DNA from: Candidatus Obscuribacter sp.
GTDB taxonomy: Bacteria > Cyanobacteriota > Vampirovibrionia > Obscuribacterales > Obscuribacteraceae
Assembly (NCBI GenBank): GCA_016712465.1
Contig: JADJQZ010000001.1
Coordinates: 5,332,001-5,396,000 of the forward strand
Reading direction: 5' to 3'
Length of the DNA stretch: 64,000 nucleotides
Positions 44,788-53,562 of the stretch are shown piece by piece; positions within the stretch are counted from its first letter, which is position 1, and every line of letters starts with the position of its first letter. A program made the translations under genes and the position numbers. The notes under the pieces are model-generated. The model saw nothing but the letters and a program-made list of their open reading frames with translations. It made no database searches and had not been told where the DNA came from.

Positions 44788-47433
44788 CTACAAGCGCGGA
44801 TCCACCGGTTCGCTCTCAAGGGCGAGCAGAGAGAAGACACATTCGTGCACACGGTAGAGAGGCTCTCTTCTGACAAAGCGCTCCACAGCCTCAAGCCCCA
44901 GGGCGAATTCACGTCCGGCAAGGGAGCGCTTGGCACCAAGCCCCCTTGAGCGGAGCCGCTCCAGATTTTCGGGGCGCGTATAATCGGAACCATAAATGAT
45001 GCGCAGATACTCTCGCCCACGGCATTTAACCGCCGGCTGTACATAGCCCTTGGGACCGCGAACAATGGCAGCCAGAGGCTTCACCACCATACCTTCGCCA
45101 GTAGCGGTGATTTTCTCAAAGAACGCCGCTGCCTTAGCAATACCATCTTCGCTATCGGTATCAACCAACTCATAGGCAGTAGCCCTGAACACTTCCGGAT
45201 CAATGGCGCTCAACCGGGCAAGAGTCTCCATCTGTGATAGATGATCCACACCCATATGGCAGACCCCTTCACTGGCAATTATCTGAAAAGGAGCCAGTTT
45301 CAGATCGCTAAGCTGCTTTACCGGCCAGCAGTAATTTCGATAAGACTCAACAAACTTCAAGGCATTGGAGTGCTTGTCTTTCTCTATGGCAAGAAGATTC
45401 TCTACAGGCAAGCCGTTAACCAGGGCCGCCGAAAGTAATTGCGTGCGTTCACCGAGCACCATGTCGGCGCAAGCTCCCACAGCCGCATACTGTTCCTTCA
45501 AAAGAGCCTGCGCTTTCTGAGACCAGGGCATCAGTTCGCAGTCAAGAATCAACCAGTCAGACTGGTAATGATCAAAGAGCTTGGCTTCAGTTAAAGCCTT
45601 TGAAACACGTTGCAATAGCTGCCTTTCAAGCGCCCTCGACTGACTATCATCGGCAAAGAAAGCTCGCCCAGTGCGAGTGTAGATAACACCTAGGCGACCT
45701 TCGCCGTCACCATCCACGTCACCTGCACCACCAACCGCACTGCCGGTAGCACCAGTAGCAGCACCACCCGCCAAACCAAAGCGCCTGGCAATCGCCGCTT
45801 CATCTCTACCAACGATTACCACAGCCCTTGAGCCCATGTGCTTCTCTTCCAGCACTACCTGGCTGACGCCATTGCCCCGGTAATAGGCCAGTGCCTCCTC
45901 GGGTCTTTCAAGAAAGCCTTCTTGCTTGCTGGTCTCGCTGGGTGACATGGTCGGAGGCAAATAGACCAACCAGCGCGGATGCAATGCAAACCGGCTCATC
46001 ACTTCCAATGCTGCTCTGGCGTTTTCTTCCCGCACTGTCACGTTACCGGCCAGACGAGTAGCGACTACCCGTTTACCAAGCACATCATCGATATTCAAGC
46101 CCTCATCCGACAGGGCACTGCTTTCGGTGGCACCCGCAGGTTGAGCAAGGGCCGCTCCGTCTTCACCTTTAGGAGTAAGAAAGGGCTTGGAAGGCTCATA
46201 GTAAACAGCGCGAGCGGGAACCGAAACCACTTCGCTTTCAGGATAACGCAGAGCCGTCAACTTGCCCCCGAAGACACAGCCTGTATCTACACAAATTGTA
46301 CGATTGAGCCAGGAAGGCTCTTCTACCGGCGTATGTCCGTATACAACGGTAGCCTTACCGCGATAATCGAGAGCCCAGTTATAGCGCACAGGCAAGCCGT
46401 AGGCATCGGTTTCACCGGTGGTTTCGCCGTAAAGGCAAAACTCTCTAACGCGCCCGGAAGAACGTCCCTGATAGGCTTCCTTCAGTCCGGCATGAGCCAC
46501 TACCAGGCGCCCATCATCAAGTACCAGGTGGCTAACCAGTTTATCAATAAAGGTAGAGACGGACTGCTTAAAATCCTCGCTCTCAGACTCCAATTGCGCC
46601 AGTGTCTCAGCCAACCCATGGGTAATGCGCACATCACGCCCTTTGAGTTTCTTGACCAGCTTCACATCATGGTTGCCGGGCACGCAAAAGCCGGCTCCCG
46701 ACTGCACCGCCGTCATACACAGCCGAAGTACATCGGGCACCTTCGGACCCCGGTCTACAAGGTCACCGAGAAAAATCAAGCGTCGCCCCTGGGGATGGCT
46801 CAGGCTGTCAGCACCAACCACATAACCCAGTTTATCCAGAAGCTCCAGCAGTTCATCGTAACAGCCGTGGATGTCGCCGATAATATCGAACGGACCTTTC
46901 TCGTGCTTGCGATTGTTCCAGAGAGGAGTACGCACCACGGAAGCGGCAGCGGCTTCCTCGGGGCTATTCAGCACATAGACATAACGAAAACCTTCCTCTT
47001 TCAAAAAGCGCAATGACTTCTTCAAAAGTGTCCGATGGCGACGCACCACGTGGGGTCCGAAGTCGCGGTCCGGACGCGAAGCATTTCGCTCATGGCAGAC
47101 GTTCTCGGGCATGTTGAGAACAATCGCCGCTCCCAGACAGTCATTTTCTTTTGCCAGGCGCAGCAGAGCCTTTCTGTCGTCAGGCTGCACATTGGTGGCA
47201 TCCACCACAGTCAAACGGCCTGCCGCCAGACGTTTATCAACGATATAGTGCAAAAGAGCAAAGGCCTGCGCCGAACAACTCTGGTCATTTTCATCATCTG
47301 AAATAATGCCCCGACAAAAGTCCGAAGAAACTATTTCAGTACTCTTAAAATGCTGCCTGGCAAAAGTAGACTTACCGGAGCCGGAAGCACCAATGAGTAG
47401 CACCAGGCACAAATCTGGCAGTTCTATCTTCAT
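44788..47433 (-). CDS. pnkp: polynucleotide kinase-phosphatase-ligase (Pnkp), RNA repair
   Basis: 881 residues, close to the Clostridium thermocellum enzyme. Three catalytic parts in order: a 5' kinase with P-loop GASGSGKST (15-23); a calcineurin-type 3' phosphatase with GDIHG (186-190), GDLVDRG (223-229), GNHD (253-256) and a His near 314; and a ligase-like adenylyltransferase with EEKHMGSRAV, whose Lys531 should take AMP. It prepares and seals broken RNA ends, such as those made by ribotoxins, and works with Hen1, which methylates the 3'-terminal ribose before sealing. The ATG overlaps the hen1 stop (ATGA), a sign of coupled translation. All catalytic motifs seen are intact. Confidence 0.95.
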   Translation of the reverse strand: MKIELPDLCLVLLIGASGSGKSTFARQHFKSTEIVSSDFCRGIISDDENDQSCSAQAFALLHYIVDKRLAAGRLTVVDATNVQPDDRKALLRLAKENDCLGAAIVLNMPENVCHERNASRPDRDFGPHVVRRHRTLLKKSLRFLKEEGFRYVYVLNSPEEAAAASVVRTPLWNNRKHEKGPFDIIGDIHGCYDELLELLDKLGYVVGADSLSHPQGRRLIFLGDLVDRGPKVPDVLRLCMTAVQSGAGFCVPGNHDVKLVKKLKGRDVRITHGLAETLAQLESESEDFKQSVSTFIDKLVSHLVLDDGRLVVAHAGLKEAYQGRSSGRVREFCLYGETTGETDAYGLPVRYNWALDYRGKATVVYGHTPVEEPSWLNRTICVDTGCVFGGKLTALRYPESEVVSVPARAVYYEPSKPFLTPKGEDGAALAQPAGATESSALSDEGLNIDDVLGKRVVATRLAGNVTVREENARAALEVMSRFALHPRWLVYLPPTMSPSETSKQEGFLERPEEALAYYRGNGVSQVVLEEKHMGSRAVVIVGRDEAAIARRFGLAGGAATGATGSAVGGAGDVDGDGEGRLGVIYTRTGRAFFADDSQSRALERQLLQRVSKALTEAKLFDHYQSDWLILDCELMPWSQKAQALLKEQYAAVGACADMVLGERTQLLSAALVNGLPVENLLAIEKDKHSNALKFVESYRNYCWPVKQLSDLKLAPFQIIASEGVCHMGVDHLSQMETLARLSAIDPEVFRATAYELVDTDSEDGIAKAAAFFEKITATGEGMVVKPLAAIVRGPKGYVQPAVKCRGREYLRIIYGSDYTRPENLERLRSRGLGAKRSLAGREFALGLEAVERFVRREPLYRVHECVFSLLALESEPVDPRL

Positions 47434-48842
47434 CTTGTGAATACCCCCATTTGGGTAGGAGCACCGACTTCATTGTCCAGTTCTCCTATGGGATGAAAAC
47501 CAACCTGGTAGCCATGCTGCAAGGCAATACTTTCGCACCAATCTTTGAATTCCTGCCTGGTAAATTCAAAGCGGTGATCGCTATGGCGCAATTTACCCGC
47601 CGGCAATTTCTCGAAACGCACGTTGTACTCAATGTTGGGAGTAGTGACAACAACCACACCCGGCTTAGCCTCGGCAAAGACCACCCGGGCAAAGGCTTCC
47701 AGCCGGTCTTTATCAAGGTGCTCAATTACTTCCACACAGGTGGCGGCATCATAGCCTTGCAGTCGATCGTCCCGGTAAGTAAGAGATCCCTGAAACACAG
47801 TGCAACCAGTGCGACTTGTACGACCAGGCACAGAGGGCTGCAAGGTTTCATCAAGACGCAACCTCTTCGCAAGACGGCTCAGAGCACGACTGGACACATC
47901 CATGCCCGAGACATGCTCAAACCCCTTATCTTCCAGCAGAATCTTGAGCAGTTTGCCCTCACCACAACCCAAATCAATAACTTTGCGGGCACCGCATTTT
48001 TTGAGAGCATCAAGCACCGCCTGCTGCCTCAAAGTGTTGAGCGAGATACGCTCTTCCAACTTCTCTTCTTCGCCGGCGGCGACTTCCTCTTCACCCTCCA
48101 CCGCCTCTTCCGCCAGTTGCTCCAGGGCGCTTCTGGTCAGGCGCCGGGAATGCCTGAGGTAGCGAGAGACAATTACTTCCTTGAGGGGATGGGCCGCCAA
48201 CCAGCCCTCGCCATGGCGCAAGAGCTTTTCAACTTCAGCCTTATCGATAGAATAGTGCTTGTCGTTATCGAGCACCGGGATAAGCACATAAAGGTGCGAG
48301 AGCAAATCGCTGAGACGAGTGGTAGCCCTGAGTTTAAGCTTATAGTACGGGCTCTCGCCCCACTCGGGAAATTTCGCATCGAGGGGAGCGCCGCTAAGCT
48401 CCACATCATAACCCAGGGGCGCAAATAGCGATTCGATGAAGGCGGGTCCGCTGTGGCTCCATACCACTGAGACGGTAGCCTCCAGACAAATAGCCTGGTC
48501 GGCCAGTTCCTGCCTCTCCCGGCTGCGACCGGCAAGAGCCGAGCCGAAGACCTGGGCGATAGCCACACTCAAGAAAGAGGAGGCACAGTAGGGGCGGTCG
48601 TTGACATATTGCGAAAGGGCAAACCCCGAGGTTTCAGCCCCGCTTTTGCTTTTGCGAATCAAGGCGATCGGGTCAACATCGAGCATGAGCACTGCGGTGG
48701 TACGCGCGTCGCCGACCTCGCTGTAGAACACATGGGCGGCACCAAAGCTCATGGGGAAGGTCTGCAAATTGGCCGGGTTTTTATGCAGCAAATAACCCAG
48801 ATCGCCAGCACCCGGCTGTTTCATAGTAATTGTCAGGTTCAC
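47430..48842 (-). CDS. hen1: bacterial Hen1, RNA 3'-terminal ribose 2'-O-methyltransferase
   Basis: 470 residues from a GTG at 48842, six bases after GGGGG, giving the family-like N-terminus TITMKQPGAGDLGYLLHKNP; a TTG at 48854 is the longest alternative. The N-terminal domain (1-240) is the bacterial Hen1-specific part that supports Pnkp ligase activity. An acidic linker (246-262) leads to the methyltransferase: VIDLGCGEGKLL (SAM loop, 290-296), and the metal-binding set CVEVIEHLD (Glu371, Glu374, His375) with HRFEFTRQEF (His423). It methylates the 2'-OH at the 3' end of cleaved RNA so the repaired site resists re-cleavage. First gene of the operon with pnkp. Confidence 0.95.
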   Translation of the reverse strand: MNLTITMKQPGAGDLGYLLHKNPANLQTFPMSFGAAHVFYSEVGDARTTAVLMLDVDPIALIRKSKSGAETSGFALSQYVNDRPYCASSFLSVAIAQVFGSALAGRSRERQELADQAICLEATVSVVWSHSGPAFIESLFAPLGYDVELSGAPLDAKFPEWGESPYYKLKLRATTRLSDLLSHLYVLIPVLDNDKHYSIDKAEVEKLLRHGEGWLAAHPLKEVIVSRYLRHSRRLTRSALEQLAEEAVEGEEEVAAGEEEKLEERISLNTLRQQAVLDALKKCGARKVIDLGCGEGKLLKILLEDKGFEHVSGMDVSSRALSRLAKRLRLDETLQPSVPGRTSRTGCTVFQGSLTYRDDRLQGYDAATCVEVIEHLDKDRLEAFARVVFAEAKPGVVVVTTPNIEYNVRFEKLPAGKLRHSDHRFEFTRQEFKDWCESIALQHGYQVGFHPIGELDNEVGAPTQMGVFTR

Positions 48843-48900
48843 AATAGCCCCCAACTAGCTCTCTTGTACTTCTCTTTTTCTTATCCCGATAATATAGCAA

Positions 48901-49089
48901 TTAATCGAGCGGAATGGACTGAAAGCTAAGAAGCTTGTGGTTCTGGCTGCCGACCGCAATACCAATATGGCGAACCGTGGACTGGCCTCTCCCTGGAGGG
49001 ACAATACTAAACTGACCGCTAACGGGTAAGATGGAGAGTGTTACCAACACTGAACTGCAAAAAGTTACCAATCGAACAAGACCCCGCAT
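48901..49089 (-). CDS. possible small exported peptide
   Basis: A 62-residue frame from an ATG at 49089. It has a short signal-peptide-like start (MRGLVRLVTFCSSVLVTLSI...SG) and a polar remainder. No convincing ribosome binding site, so it may be spurious or a decayed gene. It lies 58 bases upstream of hen1 on the same strand. Confidence 0.25.
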   Translation of the reverse strand: MRGLVRLVTFCSSVLVTLSILPVSGQFSIVPPGRGQSTVRHIGIAVGSQNHKLLSFQSIPLD

Positions 49090-49095
49090 GAAGGG

Positions 49096-50106
49096 GTGGC
49101 ACAACTGTTCCACAGCAGCAATGGCTCAAATACTTTGTTAACATCCCGGACCTACACACTACTCATACTTTTGCTAGTTTGTGCCCACCTCTGTTCACCA
49201 GGGTTCGCCGAAAACTCAAAAGAGATTCAGGCAGCAGAAGCTGCGCTAACGGCTAGGCATTCCGATGAAGCAGTCAGGAAATTCACAGCTTTAGCAAATA
49301 GTGGCAACCCAATAGCAGCTAGACGCCTGGGATTTATCTACTCTAGAGGTCTCGGTTTACCAGAAGACAACGAAAAGGCTAGATACTGGTTGCAAAAAGC
49401 CGCAGATGCGGGCGATGCTGAAGCAATGAGTGAACTTGCATTCCTTTTCTCAGCCGGCCTGGGAGGAGAGAGGGACGATAGAAAAGCAACCGAATTGTTC
49501 AGGCAAGCAGCCAGTTTGGATGATGACTATGCAGAATTCAGCATGGGTCTTCGCTGCTTTTGGGGTAGCAATACCAAACAGGACTACGGACAGGCCTTCA
49601 AATACTTTCAAGCAAGCGCAAAACATAAACGCGGTGACGCGGAGTGCCTATTGTCTCATCTGTACGAAGAAGGTCTGGGGGTTGCGAAGAACCCTGAATT
49701 AGCAAAGCATTTCAGGGACTTAGCCAAGCAGCACGGCTGCACCACCGGAGAGTATCAAATCGGCAGAACGTACCTCCAGGGTCGGGGTACACCGCAGAAC
49801 TTCGTCAAGGCCTATTACTGGCTTCGCAAGGCGGCAGATGAAGGTCATGAGCACGCCATGAACGACATTGGTATGATGTATGCCAATGGAAACGGCGTAA
49901 CACGTGATGATAAGAAGGCTCTCGAATGGTACCTGAAGGCAGAAAAGAAAGGCTGCCCTTATGCAAAATTCAATTTAGCCGAAAGGTATCGGACCGGAAA
50001 GGGCATGCCCAAAAACTTGACCAAGGCGCGAGCGTTGTACAAAGAATCTGCACAATTGGGTAGCCAGGAAGCAGCCGAGATGCTTAAGCGGTTAGAGTCT
50101 CACTGA
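49096..50106 (+). CDS. exported Sel1-repeat protein
   Basis: 336 residues from a GTG at 49096; a TTG at 49135 directly before the signal peptide (YTLLILLLVCAHLCSPGFA) is possible. The mature protein is about seven Sel1-like repeats, each with an (A)xxxLGxxYxxGxGVxxDxxKAxxWYxKAA pattern: AARRLGFIYSRGLGLPEDNE, AMSELAFLFSAGLGGERDDR, GEYQIGRTYLQGRGTPQNFV, AMNDIGMMYANGNGVTRDDK. Sel1 solenoids mediate protein contacts, and periplasmic ones are often used in host or cell-surface interaction. No partner is evident. Confidence 0.82.
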   Translation: MAQLFHSSNGSNTLLTSRTYTLLILLLVCAHLCSPGFAENSKEIQAAEAALTARHSDEAVRKFTALANSGNPIAARRLGFIYSRGLGLPEDNEKARYWLQKAADAGDAEAMSELAFLFSAGLGGERDDRKATELFRQAASLDDDYAEFSMGLRCFWGSNTKQDYGQAFKYFQASAKHKRGDAECLLSHLYEEGLGVAKNPELAKHFRDLAKQHGCTTGEYQIGRTYLQGRGTPQNFVKAYYWLRKAADEGHEHAMNDIGMMYANGNGVTRDDKKALEWYLKAEKKGCPYAKFNLAERYRTGKGMPKNLTKARALYKESAQLGSQEAAEMLKRLESH

Positions 50107-50233
50107 CTTTCGAAAGCGTGGCACTGATAGCCACTGGCAGGATCTCCACCTCAAGCATTAGAGACCATAAGCACCAGTATAATAGAGGAGGCACACTAGC
50201 ATTTAAATCATAGGAAGGAAGAGAAGCACTCAA

Positions 50234-50893
50234 ATGAGCTTAGATCTTTTAATCTACGCAGAAGGTAAAGACTCGAACTTACTCTTACACGAACATTTCT
50301 ATGCTCGAGACTATTCTAAATTCGGGGAACAAAAACTTGGAATATACAAACTCATCAAAGGTTTGTATGAAGAGTTTCCAGAAGAAGCCCAATCCTGGGA
50401 AGGTAGCATGACTTTTAGTAAGTCGTTTCTTGAATTGAATGCGCCCACAACACTGTATACAGAAATCTTTCAATACTGCAAGAAAATGGCTAACGAAAAC
50501 GGTCTTGTTCTGTACAACCCACAAGATGACAGCACCTATTTTCCAACAAACAAGTCTGCACTTCAGATAGAGGAATTACCGGAGGAAATCGAGCTCTTCT
50601 TCTCCGACTACGAAGAGTGGAATCAATTCTTGGAACAACTCAAGGCCTTCGAAAGAGTCGGGCGAACAGAGAGAATTGAATGCATGGCAAAAGATGGCAC
50701 CATGCCGGCCGCCTGCTACATGTCAGATTGGTATAGGTGTGAAGCCATGAAACCCAAATACAGCAACAACAAGATGGAACAAGCAAAGTTTCTTCAATTG
50801 GCCAGGCAGTACGCCGAGATGTGCGCATCAAAAGCATACGCCCAGACTTTATCAAGTAGCAATGATGAAACAGCAAAGGACCTCGGACTGTAG
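50234..50893 (+). CDS. hypothetical soluble protein
   Basis: 219 residues; GGAAGGAAGAG lies about ten bases before the ATG. Acidic alpha/beta composition (SLDLLIYAEGKDSNLLLHE, LPEEIELFFSDYEEWNQFLE) with no signal peptide. The N-terminal MSLDLLIYA followed by acidic helices resembles small immunity-type proteins in general style only. Not recognised. Confidence 0.55.
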   Translation: MSLDLLIYAEGKDSNLLLHEHFYARDYSKFGEQKLGIYKLIKGLYEEFPEEAQSWEGSMTFSKSFLELNAPTTLYTEIFQYCKKMANENGLVLYNPQDDSTYFPTNKSALQIEELPEEIELFFSDYEEWNQFLEQLKAFERVGRTERIECMAKDGTMPAACYMSDWYRCEAMKPKYSNNKMEQAKFLQLARQYAEMCASKAYAQTLSSSNDETAKDLGL

Positions 50894-51053
50894 CAATATC
50901 TCGTTTGCTATAACCGAGCCGAACAACCACTACGCTGCCGCCATTAGCCTTTGGCTGAGGGAAAGACCGTGCCAGTAGAACATGATGGCGTGCGCCTGTC
51001 ATAATCCCCAGGCTGCTAAAATGCGCAGAAGCAGCTCGCGCCGGTGACGACAA

Positions 51054-51638
51054 GTGAAATCTAAAGTCCAGCTCCTGACTCTGACATTGGTTACCATGGC
51101 GACATATGTCGCATTCTGTGCGGCTCGAATTACGACCGTTCCTTCTCACGCTAGCTGGTTCTACTCCGTCGATCTCTGGCAACTCATAGGCAATAGCATG
51201 ATGAGCCTGGCATATGGGGCATTCTTCATTATTTTTCTTAGTCTCCCTCCCTACTTATTCCTGCTGGCACCAAGCGTAATCTGTTCAATAGTTTGTGCCA
51301 TCTATTACAAACCAAAGCCGCTTCATCGCCGACTGCTCATTCTTCTCGTTCCCCTGCTCGCATCATTACCGATGGCAATCTGGGGCGCTTATGTCAGCCT
51401 GACTCGCAAACACATAACCATAAACTATGGAGATCACGTTAGGTGGGCCTGCGAAGTTCTAAGGATATTCTGGCAAGCCAGCTTTATTCCGATAGCTCTT
51501 ATCGGTGCATACTTCCTGCTCAATAAGGACTGCAAAGAAGAAAGAATACTTGCATTATGTGTACTGATTCTCGATGGCTGCCTCATGTTCCTACAGTTTG
51601 CCGCAGCCTCAATGCCTACTTCGAACGGTTGGCTTTAG
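51054..51638 (+). CDS. membrane protein, four to five helices
   Basis: 194 residues from a GTG. Hydrophobic segments: LTLTLVTMATYVAFCAARI, LAYGAFFIIFLSLPPYLFLL, LLILLVPLLASLPMAIWG, IFWQASFIPIALIGAYFLL, ILALCVLILDGCLMFLQ. No motif recognised. Its stop overlaps the converging gene by four bases. Confidence 0.55.
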   Translation: MKSKVQLLTLTLVTMATYVAFCAARITTVPSHASWFYSVDLWQLIGNSMMSLAYGAFFIIFLSLPPYLFLLAPSVICSIVCAIYYKPKPLHRRLLILLVPLLASLPMAIWGAYVSLTRKHITINYGDHVRWACEVLRIFWQASFIPIALIGAYFLLNKDCKEERILALCVLILDGCLMFLQFAAASMPTSNGWL

Positions 51639-52198
51639 GTTTCCTCAAAATTGAGATTAATCGGATGAGGACGCAGGCCGGTCAATGGAGTATCTTTATC
51701 AACGATTTCAATACTGACCTCATCGAGCCAGATCTTACCTATACCAATTAGAAAGACCCCGAATAACAGACTATAGCTCCCGGGCAGCACGTCAATAACC
51801 AGAGAATACTGTTTCCACTCGGTCTTGCCGGTTAGCTGCCTGTCGCTCATGTTGTCGAAGGTGCCGTTCCACTTACAGTACCAGCCCCAGTCTCCAATAG
51901 CACTTAGTTCAAGTCTTCCGACAGCTTCTGGGTGAAGATCCGCCTTAAGCCATGCTGTCATTTTAATGCGTTTGTCGAGAAAGGAATCTGCCGCGCACAC
52001 TTGATTTAGATGCCCGCAGGAATTTACTAAATCCTCGCCACTGCCTTCGTAGCCAATGGATTTTATATACGCACACTTCTTGCCCGGATGCCTGCTTGCA
52101 ACTTCCAGACCTATTTCGAAACGGTCATGCTCGCGGTCGGGAAGACTCCATCCGGGAATTTCTCTGGACCTTGCGATTTGGCTGATTCCCTTGCCCAT
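51635..52198 (-). CDS. beta-sandwich (carbohydrate-binding-like) protein
   Basis: 187 residues; GGGAGG six bases before the ATG is an excellent site. The pattern IPGWSLPDREHDRFEIGLEV...KKCAYIKSI, RIKMTAWLKAD, WKQYSLVIDVLPGSYSLLFGVFLIGIGKIWLDEVSIEIV matches the jelly-roll-like domain that often follows HTH domains in AraC-type regulators, here on its own. A related gene lies divergently at 52338-52895. Binding target unknown. Confidence 0.65.
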   Translation of the reverse strand: MGKGISQIARSREIPGWSLPDREHDRFEIGLEVASRHPGKKCAYIKSIGYEGSGEDLVNSCGHLNQVCAADSFLDKRIKMTAWLKADLHPEAVGRLELSAIGDWGWYCKWNGTFDNMSDRQLTGKTEWKQYSLVIDVLPGSYSLLFGVFLIGIGKIWLDEVSIEIVDKDTPLTGLRPHPINLNFEET

Positions 52199-52337
52199 AG
52201 CACTGCCTCCCTTATTAAGCTACAAACCCCACCTCTAGCAATCATACTAGAGACGGACGAACTCCGCCGAAAGGAACAGTTTCAATGACTCGCCCCCGTG
52301 GTAACAATTACCATATATTCGTTCGCAGGTACAAATA

Positions 52338-52895
52338 ATGGCGAGTCGCACAAAGAGAAAGAAAGAGTCGATTAAGGGCTGGTTTATGTCAGGTCTCGGC
52401 CCTAATGAGTATCTTGCAAGTCTCGATACCTCAAACTTTCATAGCGGCTCCCGCTGCGCTCACCTGTACCCGGGAGACAATCTTAAGTCAGATGAGTCGT
52501 GGGCGACACTCATGCAACAGATGAAAGGCGCCGAGTACATCGGTAAACGATTGCGGATGTCTCTCTGGGTAAAGACAAAAGACGTCACAGGTTGGGTGGC
52601 ACCATGGATGCGCGTGGACGGCATAGAAGGACGCAGCAGCCCACTCTCTTTTGACAATTTTTGCACACGCCAGATCAAGAGCACAACCGACTGGACCAAG
52701 TACGATATAGTTCTGGACGTTCCAGCTGGAAGCGTAAACATAGCCTTTGGGGTCATGCTCGGCGGTAGAGGTGACGTCTGGATTGATGACTTTTCCTTCG
52801 AAATAGTTAGCAAGGATGTGCCTGTTACAGATTGCCCCTGCAGCAGCTATTTCAGAGAGAGTGAAGAGCCTAAAAACTTGAACTTTGAAGACTGA
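52338..52895 (+). CDS. beta-sandwich protein related to its divergent neighbour
   Basis: 185 residues. Shares with the 51635-52198 product the order IKGWFMSGLGPNEYLASLD, RLRMSLWVKTKDVTGWVAPW, WTKYDIVLDVPAGSVNIAFGV and GDVWIDDFSFEIVSKDVPVTD. It is closer to the version found C-terminal to AraC-family regulators, with the typical GWxxxWMRVDG segment. There is no DNA-binding domain. The start context (GG before ACAAATAATG) is weak. Divergent arrangement with a 139-base intergenic region suggests shared control. Confidence 0.65.
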   Translation: MASRTKRKKESIKGWFMSGLGPNEYLASLDTSNFHSGSRCAHLYPGDNLKSDESWATLMQQMKGAEYIGKRLRMSLWVKTKDVTGWVAPWMRVDGIEGRSSPLSFDNFCTRQIKSTTDWTKYDIVLDVPAGSVNIAFGVMLGGRGDVWIDDFSFEIVSKDVPVTDCPCSSYFRESEEPKNLNFED

Positions 52896-53027
52896 GGAAA
52901 GAGGTTGTGCACAGTAATTGGTATTTACTTGCCTTTCACTTCAGTCTCGAACACTGTGCGTTTGCACATTCATAACACATCAATTGGTTTCTATACTCAG
53001 CCTATCATCCGTCAGCAGGGCGAGGCA

Positions 53028-53555
53028 ATGAGTCAGGGAATTCAAACCATATACAGTGGTGACTGCTTTAAAAGTCGGCTCGAAGTGCGCTGGGCAATTT
53101 TCCTAAAGGCACTGGGGTTCGAATATGAGTATGAGAAGCAGGCATATGGACTGCTTTCGGGTTGGTATTTGCCTGACTTCTGGATACCTCGGCTTAGAGT
53201 CTGGCTTGAGGTAAAGCCGTACTCAGGCGGTGATATAGATACACTCCGATACCGTGAGCTGGCGCTATCCACCGGCTGCCCCCATCTTTGCGTAAGGGGA
53301 CGCCCGGAGCCGAACAGATACAGCGTTTCAGTGCAGCTACCGAAGAGGGGCTCCTCAATCCGCAAAGCCTCGTTTGCCGAATCTGAAACGAAGGCACGAA
53401 AATTGATTCTGGTGGATGAGCACCATTCGTGGGAAGTTCGCAAAGGGGCACCGATATGCAGCCTCGTCGCGCAACCAGTGCTGCATGATTCTGTTTGGTT
53501 AAATAAGGCATCGAAATTTGCCGGTTCCTACTTTGAAGAGCAGAACAGAAATTGA
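53028..53555 (+). CDS. small PD-(D/E)XK nuclease-like protein
   Basis: 175 residues from the ATG at 53028, just after AGGGCGAGG; the longer frame from 52905 adds an unlikely leader. CFKSRLEVRWAIFLKALGFEYEYEK is followed by WYLPDFWIPRLRVWLEVKPYS. Glu19, Asp50 and Glu61-x-Lys63 match the alpha-E, PD and ExK signature of PD-(D/E)XK nucleases, with the motif spacing of small phage- and plasmid-type proteins. No partner methylase or helicase is adjacent. A nuclease activity is inferred. Confidence 0.6.
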   Translation: MSQGIQTIYSGDCFKSRLEVRWAIFLKALGFEYEYEKQAYGLLSGWYLPDFWIPRLRVWLEVKPYSGGDIDTLRYRELALSTGCPHLCVRGRPEPNRYSVSVQLPKRGSSIRKASFAESETKARKLILVDEHHSWEVRKGAPICSLVAQPVLHDSVWLNKASKFAGSYFEEQNRN

Positions 53556-53562
53556 TCCTGCC

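Noticed and set aside
45979..47016. 345-codon open frame on + strand within pnkp
   Set aside because: Antisense to a gene with clear catalytic motifs; no ribosome binding site and no domain. Such frames come from the codon bias of the real gene.
47451..48428. 325-codon open frame on + strand within hen1
   Set aside because: Antisense shadow of hen1, no recognisable product.
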